NCBI GenBank assembly: GCA_002085375.1
Contig: NATP01000001.1
Location: 1-40,562, forward strand
DNA length: 40,562 nt
Reading direction: 5' to 3'
From: a candidate division Zixibacteria bacterium 4484_95
GTDB lineage: Bacteria; Zixibacteria; MSB-5A5; UBA10806; 4484-95
Shown here one piece after another: positions 9,046 through 17,684 of this stretch (positions are counted from its first letter, which is position 1; the number at the start of each line of letters is the position of its first letter). Both the position numbers and the translations under genes were made by a program. The notes beneath the pieces are model-generated. The model saw nothing but the letters and a program-made list of their open reading frames with translations, made no database searches and had not been told where the DNA came from.

Positions 9046-9076
9046 TTGACTGCTGTTGAGATATTTATAATATAAT
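9046..9076 (+). promoter_or_regulatory. Putative promoter for the MATE gene, possibly leaderless
   Basis: Two overlapping TATAAT boxes lie at 9066-9071 and 9071-9076. TTGACT at 9046-9051 gives a 14- or 19-bp spacer, and TTGACA at 9036-9041 is too far away. The gene's ATG at 9083 lies six bases after the second box, where transcription would start, and no Shine-Dalgarno precedes it. Confidence 0.4.
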
Positions 9077-9082
9077 TATTTT

Positions 9083-10317
9083 ATGGACGCTTCCTCCGAA
9101 CCCTCTAACCGGCAGATTCGAAAGGCGATTTATTCGTTGGCATTACCCATAGTCTGGTCGAATTTTCTTCAGCGGGGAGTGGGCATAATTGATGCTATGA
9201 TGGTACCGGTGCCAACCAACCTGATAAACGTTGCCAGTCGGCTGGAACGGGTATAGTTATGGGTATTTGCATATCGATGATGTTAGGTTTAATAGGGTAT
9301 ATATTCAGCTATAGAGTAGCTGTTTTGATGGGGGCAACTCACCAGGTTGCCCTGTTGGCAGAGGATTACCTTCATATAATATTTATCTTTCTAATAGCCC
9401 GGGGTTTAATTTACATTTTAAGCTCGATATTTCAGGGAGCTGGTAACAGCAAAACCCCCCTTAACGTTATAATCTGGGTCAACATAATTCACATAATAAT
9501 AGCCTATCCCTTGATTTACGGGATGTCGATATCGCCTTTGAAATTATACATTCCTTCATGGGGTGTAAAAGGCGCAGCTTTTGCAACCGGCATTACCGAG
9601 GTTGGTGGAGCTATTGTTCTTTTTACGTTAGCCTTAAAAAAAGGACTGGTGCACTTTTCGTTGTGCAGAATCAATTCTATCGATTTTAGAAAGATCGTCC
9701 GCTTGGGAGTGCCTGTGTTTATTGAGCGAATACTTCTTACTTCTATGCAAATGGTTTATGCCAGGATAGTGGTAGGTTTTTCGGTGGCTGCCTATGCTGC
9801 CCATCAGGTTGGTTTCAATATTGAGGCGCTCTCGTTTCTTCCCGGACAGGGTTTCGCCCAGGGAGCTACCGCTCTGGTTGGTCAAAGTATGGGCGCTAAA
9901 AAACCCAGAAGGGCAAAGCGAATGGGTTACCAGACAAGTTTAATCGCTCTTGTTATAATGACGCTTTTTGGCGCTTCATACTTGATAATACCACGTTTCT
10001 GGGTTAACCTCTTTACTACTGATCCAAGCGTTGTTGCTTATGGGATTACGTTTTGTTATATAGTGGCCTTTGTTCAACCACCATTAGCGTTGTCTTTAGT
10101 TTTTGCCGGGGCTTTGAGAGGAGCTGGTGAAACTCGTTTTGTAATGTATACCTCTATATTTGGCTCATGGTTAATAAGACTTCCTTTCGCATATATTTTA
10201 GGTATATATTTAGGTGGGGGTATAGTATGGGTATGGCTGGCAATGCTTGCAGATTGGCTTGTTCGGGTAACTGTGCTTTTCTGGAGATTTAAACGGGGTA
10301 AGACATTCAGGTTTTGA
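9083..10317 (+). pseudogene. MATE-family multidrug/toxin exporter, broken near the N-terminus
   Basis: From ATG 9083 the reading gives a MATE first helix (IRKAIYSLALPIVWSNFLQ, then GVGIIDAMMV) and then drifts into unrelated residues and a stop at 9256. In a second frame, from about 9207 (GANQPDKRCQSAGTG) to 10317, the rest of the transporter is intact, including the central GVPVFIERILLTSMQMVYARIVV and PGQGFAQGATALVGQSMGAKKP segments of the second half. About 45-50 residues expected between the helix-1 'MV' and the 'GAN' loop (helix 2 and part of its loops) are missing. This is therefore a deletion with frame change at about 9199-9210, not a simple slip. Function is almost surely lost unless this is an assembly error. 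Confidence 0.85.
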
Positions 10318-10362
10318 TCTTATAGGGATGCTTACTAATGCACTGTCTCCGACATTTTTTAT

Positions 10363-10430
10363 ATCGTCATTGCCCCCATATTGGAAGCAATCTATAATTA
10401 TGATTTATTAGCTTTGTATGGAATGACGAT
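10363..10430. repeat. Palindromic intergenic repeat between convergent genes
   Basis: ATCGTCATT at 10363-10371 and AATGACGAT at 10422-10430 are perfect 9-bp inverted arms. The inner GGAAGCAATCT (10383-10393) matches the interior of a palindrome I recall as common in many bacteria (CGTCATTGC...GCAATCT...GCAATGACG). This copy looks degenerate. It sits exactly between the convergent MATE and histidine kinase genes, where it may act as a bidirectional terminator. Confidence 0.5.
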
Positions 10431-10441
10431 TTATTGTAATG

Positions 10442-13400
10442 TTATTTATAGGACACAACATTATTTATCGTTTCTTTTTTATCAAGTTCTTTTCTCAATG
10501 CCTGGGCGATAGTTTTCAAGGTTAATGGTTTTCTTATGAATGCGCCTGCGCCCAGTTTTAAAGCCTCTTCAACTTTTTCTGTTTCTTTATAACCAGATAT
10601 AATGATTGCTTTTTGAGAGGGGTTGAACTTTAGCACTTTTTTATATGTTTCAGCGCCATCGATACCGTCGGGCATTATCATGTCCAGCAACAATATGTCC
10701 TGTGGATTTTTTTTGATGAAGTCTATTGCTTTTTCACCGCTTTCGACAGTTGAGACTTTATAACCAAGTTTTTTCAGTAACTTAGAAGCGACTTCCCTCT
10801 GGACATTGTCATCGTCAACAACCAAGATATTTTCAGTTCCACCAACGATTTGTTCCGGTACTTTTTCTTCGAGGCTTTCACGGGTAATTGGGAAATACAG
10901 GTAAAACTTCGTTCCCTCGCCAACTTTACTTTCCACATCGATATAACCATTGTGGTCTTCAACAACAGCATGAACGATACTTAAGCCTAAACCCGATCCT
11001 CTTTTTTTCGTGGTCGTTTTTGTGGTGAAGAAGGGGTCTAATATTTTGGGCATGATATCATCAGGTATGCCACTGCCGGTATCGGAAACGGTGAGCCGGA
11101 CATACTCTCCACGAGGAACTCGTCCAAATTTTCCGGATAATTTATCTACATAATAATTTTCGGTCTTTATGGTCAGGTGACCGACATCCATCATGGCATC
11201 CCTGGCGTTATGTACAAGGTTTAATATAACCCGGAATATCTGTGAACTTCCGCCTTTGATGTTCATAAGATTGTCACTTAAGTCTGTCTCGATTGTTAAC
11301 GTTTCAGGGACCATGTGGATATGTTTTATCACGTTTGTGATGATATCATTTAAGTTCAAGGGTTCAAGACTGTAATGACCTCTTCTGCCCAATGTTAAAA
11401 GTTGCTGGTTGATTTCTGTTATCTGTTCGGCCGATCTTTCTATTTCCTCGATATATTGTAAAACCGGATGGTTTTCTGGAAGTTCTTCCCTGATTATTTC
11501 CGGGTATGCCATAAGTGGCGCCAGCAGATTGTTGAAATCATGAGCGACCTGTCCGGCAACCCTGCCAGCCTCCTCAAGACGTTGAGCCCGTAAGGCGGAT
11601 TCCTGAAGGCTCTTTTTCTCAGTGATATCTATAATCGATCCAAAAGCACCGATATAATTGTTTTTATCATCAAATCTGGGAGAGATAGAAGCATTAATGA
11701 TTTTTCTTTTACCTTTGGCTGTTATTATTTCTAATTCATACTTGGTGCTTATTCCTTTTTTACGTTTGGCTGTCTGTGATAGAACTAAGTCCTTTTGGCG
11801 ATTATGAGTGTAATCTAATAAACTTTTTCCTACCATGTCATCAGGGGAATCCTCATCAAATATCTTGGCAAAAGCGGGATTGCAAATTTGAATCACTTCA
11901 TTTTCATCGACTAAACCTATTCCTTCAATTACAGAGTTAAATAATTCCTGATAACGTCTTTCGGATATTTTCAGCTTTTCTTCTGCTTTTTTGCGTTCGG
12001 TGATATCCTCCCCAGAACTGAGATGACCTACGATATTACCTTTCTTATCTTTTATAACAGTATTGTGCCAGGCTATCATCCTTTCTTCACCTGACTTGGT
12101 GAGGATTGGATTCTCGTAATATTCTACATTTTCAATCTCTCCAGTTAATAGTTTCTTTGATACAGACTTTAGTTTCTCCCGCATCCGTTCTGGTATGAAA
12201 TTATCAAACCAGTTTTTACCGATAATTTCTTTTTCTTTATATCCCAGGACCTTACATCCCGTCTTGTTTATAAGTATTATTTCTCCCTTAGTATTGATGG
12301 CTACTATTAATACCCCTGCTATATCGAGGTATTTCCGAACTTTTTCTTTTTCTGATTTTAGCTCCTCTTCCATTTGTTTGCGACTGGTGATATCCCGGAC
12401 GATAGCCTGAACCATTACCTTATTTTCAACCTTGATACGATTTAGACTAACCTCTGAATCGAATAAAGTCCCATCAAGTTTTTGATGTTTCCATTCGAAC
12501 AATTGTGGATTTCCGTTTAGGACGGCTCTTATTTTTTTTAGTGCTTTTTCTTTTGAGTCACTTCCATCCGGTTGACGGGGTGGAGAAAATTCATAAGGTG
12601 TATGGTGGAGAATTTCTTCACGCTTACAACCAAATATGTCCTCTGTTTTAAGATTACAGTCTATGAATGTATCTTCATCCATCAGAAATATTGCGTCGTT
12701 GGCGTTCTCAAATATCGATTTAAACTTGTGCTCGGAATTAATAATGCGCTCTTCTGCCTTTTTGCGTTTGGTGATATCTATAACAATACCCTGATAATGG
12801 GTGATTATACCTTCGGCATTTCTTCTGATTTCCGTTATATCGTCAACCCATTTAACCTCTCCGTTTTTTGTAACAATCCGGTATGGCTTGTGCTTAAATC
12901 CTTCCCTTCCTTTTTCTCTACTATATCTTGATGCCTCTTTTGCCACTCTATCCAGATCTTCAGGATGAATAACCTTGTCATATGGTATCATTCCTGTCAT
13001 GAATTCTTTATCTGTGTAACCAAATAATTCCTTGACGTTTTCTGAAACGAATTCGACAGGCCACCCCTCTTTATTCTGCCAGAGAAAAACCACGACGGGA
13101 CTCTTGTTGATGATTTTGTAAGCCTCTTTAAGTTTCTCTTCCGCTTCTTTGCGCTCGGTGATATCACGAGCGATGCCCAACAACAAAGTTCTGTCTTTAA
13201 TCTTTACCGGGTATGTCCTTATTTCCACTGTAATTTGTTTGCCATTTTTATGATTGAGAACTAGTTCGTGAGGCTTAACCTGTTTTCCAAGTGTATATTC
13301 AACAAGAATCTGTTTCACTTTCTGGATTTGCGACTGTGGAAGTGCTTTTAGCTCGGAGAATTTCTTTCCGATTAATTCATGTTTCTCATAACCGATTATC

Positions 13401-13834
13401 TCTTTTGCAGCTTCATTAACATCTATGACAGCGCCTTCTAAATCGTATAGAAAATAAGCATCAGGGTCAAATTCGAATAGTATTTGTAGTCTTTTTTCGG
13501 TATCTTTAAATTTATTTTCTACCCTTGCAGCATGCTCTCTTAATAAAACAATTACTATGGCGATAACTACAAACATGATGGCACGAGCATAGTCATTTAT
13601 AGGTGTCACATCCGGTCTGAATAAAATATGACTGAAAATTAGAAAAGCAGATGAAAATATAGCAACAATTAACCCTTTTCGTTTCCACCAGATGCAGGCC
13701 AAAATTATTGGAATATAAAAGAGATGGGAGATAATTGTTCCAATTTTTAGCACTGAATGGAAGTAGTACACCAACAAACAAGTAATGACAAATAGACCGG
13801 CAACCGAACCTATCTTAGATTTTTTTGGTATCAT
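10442..13834 (-). CDS. Hybrid sensor histidine kinase with five PAS domains and C-terminal receiver
   Basis: A 1130-residue membrane sensor kinase. Four or so helices span residues 8-98 with only short loops, so the sensory input is probably membrane or cytoplasmic. Five PAS domains follow (about 115-230, 245-365, 375-490, 505-620, 630-745), most ending in the usual DIT(E)RK linker. The phospho-acceptor His is in QVAHDFNNLL (H765). The ATP-binding domain shows NLVHNARDAM, DTGSGIPDD and SGLGLSIV. The receiver has DDD, the phospho-Asp in LLLDMIMP (D1051) and RKPLT. ATG 13834 is chosen because GGGGGAAG lies just upstream; a longer reading from 13870 lacks one. No partner regulator is adjacent, so signal and output are unknown. 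Confidence 0.93.
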   Translation of the reverse strand: MIPKKSKIGSVAGLFVITCLLVYYFHSVLKIGTIISHLFYIPIILACIWWKRKGLIVAIFSSAFLIFSHILFRPDVTPINDYARAIMFVVIAIVIVLLREHAARVENKFKDTEKRLQILFEFDPDAYFLYDLEGAVIDVNEAAKEIIGYEKHELIGKKFSELKALPQSQIQKVKQILVEYTLGKQVKPHELVLNHKNGKQITVEIRTYPVKIKDRTLLLGIARDITERKEAEEKLKEAYKIINKSPVVVFLWQNKEGWPVEFVSENVKELFGYTDKEFMTGMIPYDKVIHPEDLDRVAKEASRYSREKGREGFKHKPYRIVTKNGEVKWVDDITEIRRNAEGIITHYQGIVIDITKRKKAEERIINSEHKFKSIFENANDAIFLMDEDTFIDCNLKTEDIFGCKREEILHHTPYEFSPPRQPDGSDSKEKALKKIRAVLNGNPQLFEWKHQKLDGTLFDSEVSLNRIKVENKVMVQAIVRDITSRKQMEEELKSEKEKVRKYLDIAGVLIVAINTKGEIILINKTGCKVLGYKEKEIIGKNWFDNFIPERMREKLKSVSKKLLTGEIENVEYYENPILTKSGEERMIAWHNTVIKDKKGNIVGHLSSGEDITERKKAEEKLKISERRYQELFNSVIEGIGLVDENEVIQICNPAFAKIFDEDSPDDMVGKSLLDYTHNRQKDLVLSQTAKRKKGISTKYELEIITAKGKRKIINASISPRFDDKNNYIGAFGSIIDITEKKSLQESALRAQRLEEAGRVAGQVAHDFNNLLAPLMAYPEIIREELPENHPVLQYIEEIERSAEQITEINQQLLTLGRRGHYSLEPLNLNDIITNVIKHIHMVPETLTIETDLSDNLMNIKGGSSQIFRVILNLVHNARDAMMDVGHLTIKTENYYVDKLSGKFGRVPRGEYVRLTVSDTGSGIPDDIMPKILDPFFTTKTTTKKRGSGLGLSIVHAVVEDHNGYIDVESKVGEGTKFYLYFPITRESLEEKVPEQIVGGTENILVVDDDNVQREVASKLLKKLGYKVSTVESGEKAIDFIKKNPQDILLLDMIMPDGIDGAETYKKVLKFNPSQKAIIISGYKETEKVEEALKLGAGAFIRKPLTLKTIAQALRKELDKKETINNVVSYK

Positions 13835-14133
13835 TTTACTTCCCCCGTTTGTGCTTTTAATAAGGAGCAATTACAAGTTAGCTATGTACTTGTGTCGTTA
13901 ATTCAGGCATACTTATAGGAACATATAAAAATTTTTGCATTTTTCACCTGAATAGTTGAAAAATCTTTGTTAACTTAAACTCCCTCAGCTAACATATTGA
14001 ACTTCCCCCGTATTACTCCATTTTTTTTCTCGCAGTTTAAATCATATGTCAGCTATAATTTTTATCGGTTATTGGAAAGGATATTTTACATTTTATTGAT
14101 ATTTTTTGCATAGTTTAATTGACATTACGCTAT

Positions 14134-14186
14134 AGGTCAGACCCCCCAACATTAAGGAGAAAACCAACATTCTGGCTTTTAAGAAG
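14134..14186. repeat. Diverged repeat unit, copy 1
   Basis: This unit shares an ordered set of words with 14508-14562: AGGTC, AGACC, CCAAC, GGAG(G)AAAAC and ACATTCTG(G/A)CTTT, ending AAGAAG. The order and spacing make chance unlikely, but identity is partial. It may be a dispersed intergenic repeat or remnant of a mobile element. Confidence 0.4.
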
Positions 14187-14248
14187 TCGAAATTATGTTT
14201 CATGCAAATGATTAACGTAATATACTTTTGCAACCCTTGATAGCTGGG

Positions 14249-14279
14249 CCTTTCCAGCTCCAGTGAAGCCCCTGAAAGG
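14249..14279. other. Imperfect hairpin in the mrp upstream region
   Basis: CCTTTCCAG at 14249-14257 pairs with CTGAAAGG at 14272-14279 with one bulged base. It overlaps an alternative smaller hairpin, GCTGG...CCAGC (14243-14257). It could be part of a structured leader RNA or of the repeat-rich tract; the sequence does not decide. Confidence 0.3.
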
Positions 14280-14377
14280 TTTACCTATTAGTTCTAGGAT
14301 ATGATGTAAAATTTTGGGGTAAATTTTAAATGTTCGGTTAGATAATTAGGAGACGTTACCTGACCGTATATAGGTGC

Positions 14378-14411
14378 TGTCAGGTCATACCCTTGTAGCC
14401 ACGACCTGACA
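14378..14411. repeat. Perfect 9-bp inverted repeat TGTCAGGTC / GACCTGACA
   Basis: TGTCAGGTC at 14378-14386 and GACCTGACA at 14403-14411 flank a 16-base spacer. A third related word, ACCTGAC, lies at 14358-14364. A CAGAA-TTCG-TTCTG mini-hairpin follows (14412-14427). It resembles an operator pair or the arms of a small dispersed repeat. No poly-T follows, so it is not an intrinsic terminator. Confidence 0.45.
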
Positions 14412-14507
14412 CAGAACTTCGCTTCTGGCATATTTCCTCTTGACTTGGGGAACCGTTGCCCTATTTTTTGAAGTTGTTTATAAAAATATTGAGTTTTCTT
14501 TAATTAC

Positions 14508-14562
14508 AGGTCGCTTTTAGACCAACGGAGGAAAACGCGACATTCTGACTTTAGAAAGAAGG
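14508..14562. repeat. Diverged repeat unit, copy 2
   Basis: Second copy of the unit at 14134-14186, about 375 bp downstream in the same orientation and ending 21 bases before the mrp start codon. The best-conserved core is GGAGGAAAAC followed by ACATTCTGACTTT. Confidence 0.4.
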
Positions 14563-14583
14563 GATAAGGGTGTTAAACGAGAA

Positions 14584-15645
14584 ATGAAAGTTACTGATGA
14601 GAAAATTCTGGAAGCTTTAAAAAATGTCAACGATCCAGAACTTGGCCGATCCATTGTCGATCTGGGAATGGTGGATAAGATCGAGCGGGATGATGGGACT
14701 GTCAAAATTACCGTTAAACTGACCATATCTGGTTGCCCGATGAAGTACAAGTTTGATGAAGATATCAAATCTGCTTTGATGTCTGTTGATGGAATTAAGA
14801 AGGTGGAGGTTGGTTTTTCATCTATGAACCAGCAGGAACGGGATGCTCTCACCAAGAAAATGACGGGGCAGGTGAAGTCGGATATATTCGATGATGCCAG
14901 GGTAAATAATATCATCGCTATCGCCTCGGGCAAAGGCGGGGTTGGTAAATCGACGGTTACGGTTAATTTAGCGTATGCCCTGAAAAACGAAGGTTATTCG
15001 GTGGGCATCATAGATTCCGATGTCTATGGATTTTCCATTCCTCGCATGATGGGTGTTAAGGCTTTGCCAACGGTGATCGATGAAACCATGATACCGGTTG
15101 ACAAAGATGGCATCAAGGTCATCTCCATGGGCTTTTTCCTTGAGGAGGACCAAGCTGTTTTATGGCGTGGGCCATTGTTGCATAAAGCGGTGGTGCAGTT
15201 TCTTACACAGGTTTACTGGGATAAACTCGATTTTTTATTAATTGACCTTCCGCCGGGCACAGGTGATGTCACCCTTTCAATATCACAAACGGTTAAACAG
15301 GCGCATCTGTTGGTGGTCACAACGCCTCAACCAGCCGCTTCAAGCGTTGCCCAGCGTGTGGCAGAGCTGTCTAAGAAAGCTAATTTCAATTTGATTGGTG
15401 TAATAGAAAACATGTCATATTTTATTGCTCCTGATGGTTCAAAGCAGTATATATTCGGAGACGGTGGCGGTAAGTTTCTGGCTGATAAGATGGGTACGGC
15501 TTTATTAGGCCAGATACCGCTTGAACAGGCGATACGTGAGGGTGGTGACCTGGGCAAACCGATAACTGATTCAAAAGGAGATCATGCCTCAAAAGAGTTT
15601 AAAAATATAGCTGATAAGCTAATCGGTATGTTGGTGAAAAAGTAA
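14584..15645 (+). CDS. mrp: Mrp/ApbC (NBP35-family) P-loop ATPase, iron-sulfur cluster carrier
   Basis: Residues 1-85 form the MIP18/DUF59 domain (NDPELGRSIVDLGMV, SGCPMK). The deviant Walker A is SGKGGVGKST, followed by the IDSDVYGFSIPRMMG switch and the LIDLPPGTGDVTLS segment, all typical of Mrp. Family members bind and transfer Fe-S clusters as dimers. The usual C-terminal CxxC after ENMSYF is absent: the segment reads FIAPDGSKQYIFG. Similar cysteine-free versions are known to me in several bacterial lineages. The NifU-like gene 27 bp downstream supports a joint role in cluster delivery. Confidence 0.92.
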   Translation: MKVTDEKILEALKNVNDPELGRSIVDLGMVDKIERDDGTVKITVKLTISGCPMKYKFDEDIKSALMSVDGIKKVEVGFSSMNQQERDALTKKMTGQVKSDIFDDARVNNIIAIASGKGGVGKSTVTVNLAYALKNEGYSVGIIDSDVYGFSIPRMMGVKALPTVIDETMIPVDKDGIKVISMGFFLEEDQAVLWRGPLLHKAVVQFLTQVYWDKLDFLLIDLPPGTGDVTLSISQTVKQAHLLVVTTPQPAASSVAQRVAELSKKANFNLIGVIENMSYFIAPDGSKQYIFGDGGGKFLADKMGTALLGQIPLEQAIREGGDLGKPITDSKGDHASKEFKNIADKLIGMLVKK

Positions 15646-15672
15646 ATAACACAAAACCAATAAACATAAACG

Positions 15673-15900
15673 GTGATAAAGGTGAAAGAGAAAGTCCAGA
15701 AAGCATTAGATAAAATAAGACCAATGCTTCAGGCCGATGGCGGCGACTGTGAGCTTATTGATGTCAGCGTTGATGGTGTGGTCAAGGTGAAACTGACCGG
15801 TGCCTGCCAGGGTTGTCCCATGTCAGAAATGACCTTGAAAATGGGTATCGAAAGGCAATTAAAGTCAATGGTGCCGGAGGTCAAAGAAGTTACAACTTAA
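15673..15900 (+). CDS. NifU C-terminal-domain-like Fe-S scaffold protein
   Basis: A 75-residue stand-alone NifU C-terminal domain. The family pattern is clear: IRPMLQADGGDCELIDV, then the cluster-binding CxxC in GACQGCPMSEMTLKMGIE. Such proteins hold a transient 4Fe-4S or 2Fe-2S cluster and pass it on. Its position directly after mrp fits a scaffold-to-carrier pair. The start is GTG, either 15673 or 15682; neither has a strong ribosome site. Confidence 0.9.
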   Translation: MIKVKEKVQKALDKIRPMLQADGGDCELIDVSVDGVVKVKLTGACQGCPMSEMTLKMGIERQLKSMVPEVKEVTT

Positions 15901-16283
15901 TATTATTCCCACCACAAGTGAGGCATTATCGTAATCGACAGGATGTTTTGAATTTTCTATTGTCCGGTAGGGATGTTTAAAGAAGTATATCCTACTCGCT
16001 TAGAATTATAAAGATATATTGCTTTCTGATAAAATTTGCTTTATAATACATCAGGTTTGTATTTTTAAAGATTCAGGCGGGCGAATTCATTGAAACAAAG
16101 CGATATTGTTGAAATGATTTTTTGTTAATACTGTTTAAGTGGGTTTTGTTGGTTCTCTTTTTTTGCATAATAGGATTATATTGTTTCAGCCATTAAAGTC
16201 GTGAACCGGCTTTGGTCCTGTAGAAATCATACTTTTGAAAGATACTCAATAACCTTATACCGATTTACAAGCCTGGTGAGTTT
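15901..16283. other. Convergent intergenic region, no gene seen
   Basis: About 380 bp between the converging NifU-like and GWxTD genes. I see no supported coding region, tRNA or clear GC-rich hairpin with a T-tract. Both transcripts must end here, so weak or factor-dependent termination is likely. Confidence 0.5.
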
Positions 16284-17684
16284 TCACTTTACAATCGTGG
16301 ACGGTTTCAACCTGTTTTCCCAGTTATAATCCTTAGGTTCTCTTTTAGCTGTTGAATGCACAAGTCTGTAATTACCATAACCTGTCTCATCGATGAAGAT
16401 GAAATAGACACCCCCTTCTAATTCGTTATAGTTCCACCTTATCCAGGGTTTTTCTTCAAGGGATGATGGATAATTTTCCTCATCGGAAGGAGGGCCATAA
16501 GTAATATAAACCCTGCCCATGTCAGTTTTCCAACCATTACCTTGACCATCCTTTGATTTAAATGTTGAGAAAGCCTCGTTGGCATATCTGAAACGCTGGT
16601 AATGTTCGATCTTGTATTCGTTTATGAGCGTTGAAGGGTTAGTGTCGCGTCTTGCCCAAAACGCTTTGGCGAAATTGTTTTTGCCCTCAATGGATAATTC
16701 ATCGTACTGCTTCAACTCATCACGGGTGCAGATATATAGGATTTGGTTTCTGAAATTTTTTGCCTCTTCTTCGTTAGTGATTTTATCAGCTTCGGGGAAA
16801 TCGGCAAGTTCCCTTTTCTCTCTGGCTATTTCCCATTCCAATTTGCCAGGGCTTACCTCGAATATCTTGCTGGTGAAGGTGCTATCATCACCGGAATAAG
16901 CATTTACCTGAAGATTATATAAACCGACCCTGAAAGCAGATATGTTAATGCCATTTAGAATAATGGCAGGTTTTTCCAAAATAGGCCGGGTTGCAATAGG
17001 TATGTTTTTATAAAGGTTATTGTTGCTGTCATAAATGCGGATATCAAGAGTGTAATTTTCCATGGAACGGTCAAGGTTATATAACTCTGCATAAAAGTAT
17101 ACAATGGTATCATCATGAGAAAAGACATTGCGAGTATTGGGGATGATTTTTTTCCCTGCTTTATCAAAGGGGCCACCATCTGCTTCGGTAACGTTATAGG
17201 CAAGTTCGATAGTGGATATTTCCAATTGGTCCTGCGAATATGCGGGAACTACCATCTTGATTTTTCGTTTTCCCGAGGTATTTGAGTTTACATCGGAAAC
17301 CATGATAGTAAGGTCGTAATTACCTGGTATGAGCGACCCTGTGAAGATGTCGTTAATGAGATAGTTGGATTGATTGGCTTCCGTTAGTGATGATGCATGC
17401 AAAGCAGCCTGCCAGGATTTAGAATCGATGAAATCTCCTGTTTCGGATTTTAGCTCGACATTTATGTCGGCAAGAGCATAATATCCTGTTGTGTCAGGTA
17501 AGAATGAGAATTGATTTCTGAGAAAGCTGTAATAGATCTCGGTGAAAACATATTCGGTGCTATCGGAATATTTAAAACATGAATAATCGGCAGAAATGAA
17601 AAGATTATTAGGTGATTTGGATATATCTGCAAGCCCGATGATTGGAAACAAGATAAGTAAACATAATACTAAAATATCCTTCAT
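16284..17684 (-). CDS. GWxTD domain-containing secreted protein (second of a tandem pair)
   Basis: A 466-residue protein with a signal peptide (ILVLCLLILFPIIGLA). Its C-terminal third holds the GWxTD motif (NGWKTDMGRVYITYGPPSD), preceded by FWARRDTNPSTLINEYK and ending with FIFIDETGYGNYRLVHS. The middle is beta-rich, with repeated strand patterns suggesting Ig-like domains. GWxTD proteins occur in Bacteroidota and related phyla; their function is not established. Its ATG overlaps the upstream paralog's stop by four bases (ATGA-type), so the two are translationally coupled. Confidence 0.85.
   Translation of the reverse strand: MKDILVLCLLILFPIIGLADISKSPNNLFISADYSCFKYSDSTEYVFTEIYYSFLRNQFSFLPDTTGYYALADINVELKSETGDFIDSKSWQAALHASSLTEANQSNYLINDIFTGSLIPGNYDLTIMVSDVNSNTSGKRKIKMVVPAYSQDQLEISTIELAYNVTEADGGPFDKAGKKIIPNTRNVFSHDDTIVYFYAELYNLDRSMENYTLDIRIYDSNNNLYKNIPIATRPILEKPAIILNGINISAFRVGLYNLQVNAYSGDDSTFTSKIFEVSPGKLEWEIAREKRELADFPEADKITNEEEAKNFRNQILYICTRDELKQYDELSIEGKNNFAKAFWARRDTNPSTLINEYKIEHYQRFRYANEAFSTFKSKDGQGNGWKTDMGRVYITYGPPSDEENYPSSLEEKPWIRWNYNELEGGVYFIFIDETGYGNYRLVHSTAKREPKDYNWENRLKPSTIVK

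Larger units (their letters stand above)
13835..14583. other. Long noncoding region between the divergent kinase and mrp genes
   Basis: About 750 bp without a supported gene. It must hold the promoters of both flanking divergent genes, though I see no convincing -35/-10 pair. It contains several short inverted repeats (14249-14279, 14378-14411) and two diverged copies of a roughly 50-base segment (14134-14186 and 14508-14562), listed separately. AT-rich on the left, more mixed on the right. Confidence 0.6.

Noticed and set aside
14517-14933. Long open frame on the minus strand opposite the start of mrp
   Set aside because: It lies antisense to a strongly conserved gene, has no family resemblance and no ribosome site; it is a codon-bias shadow.
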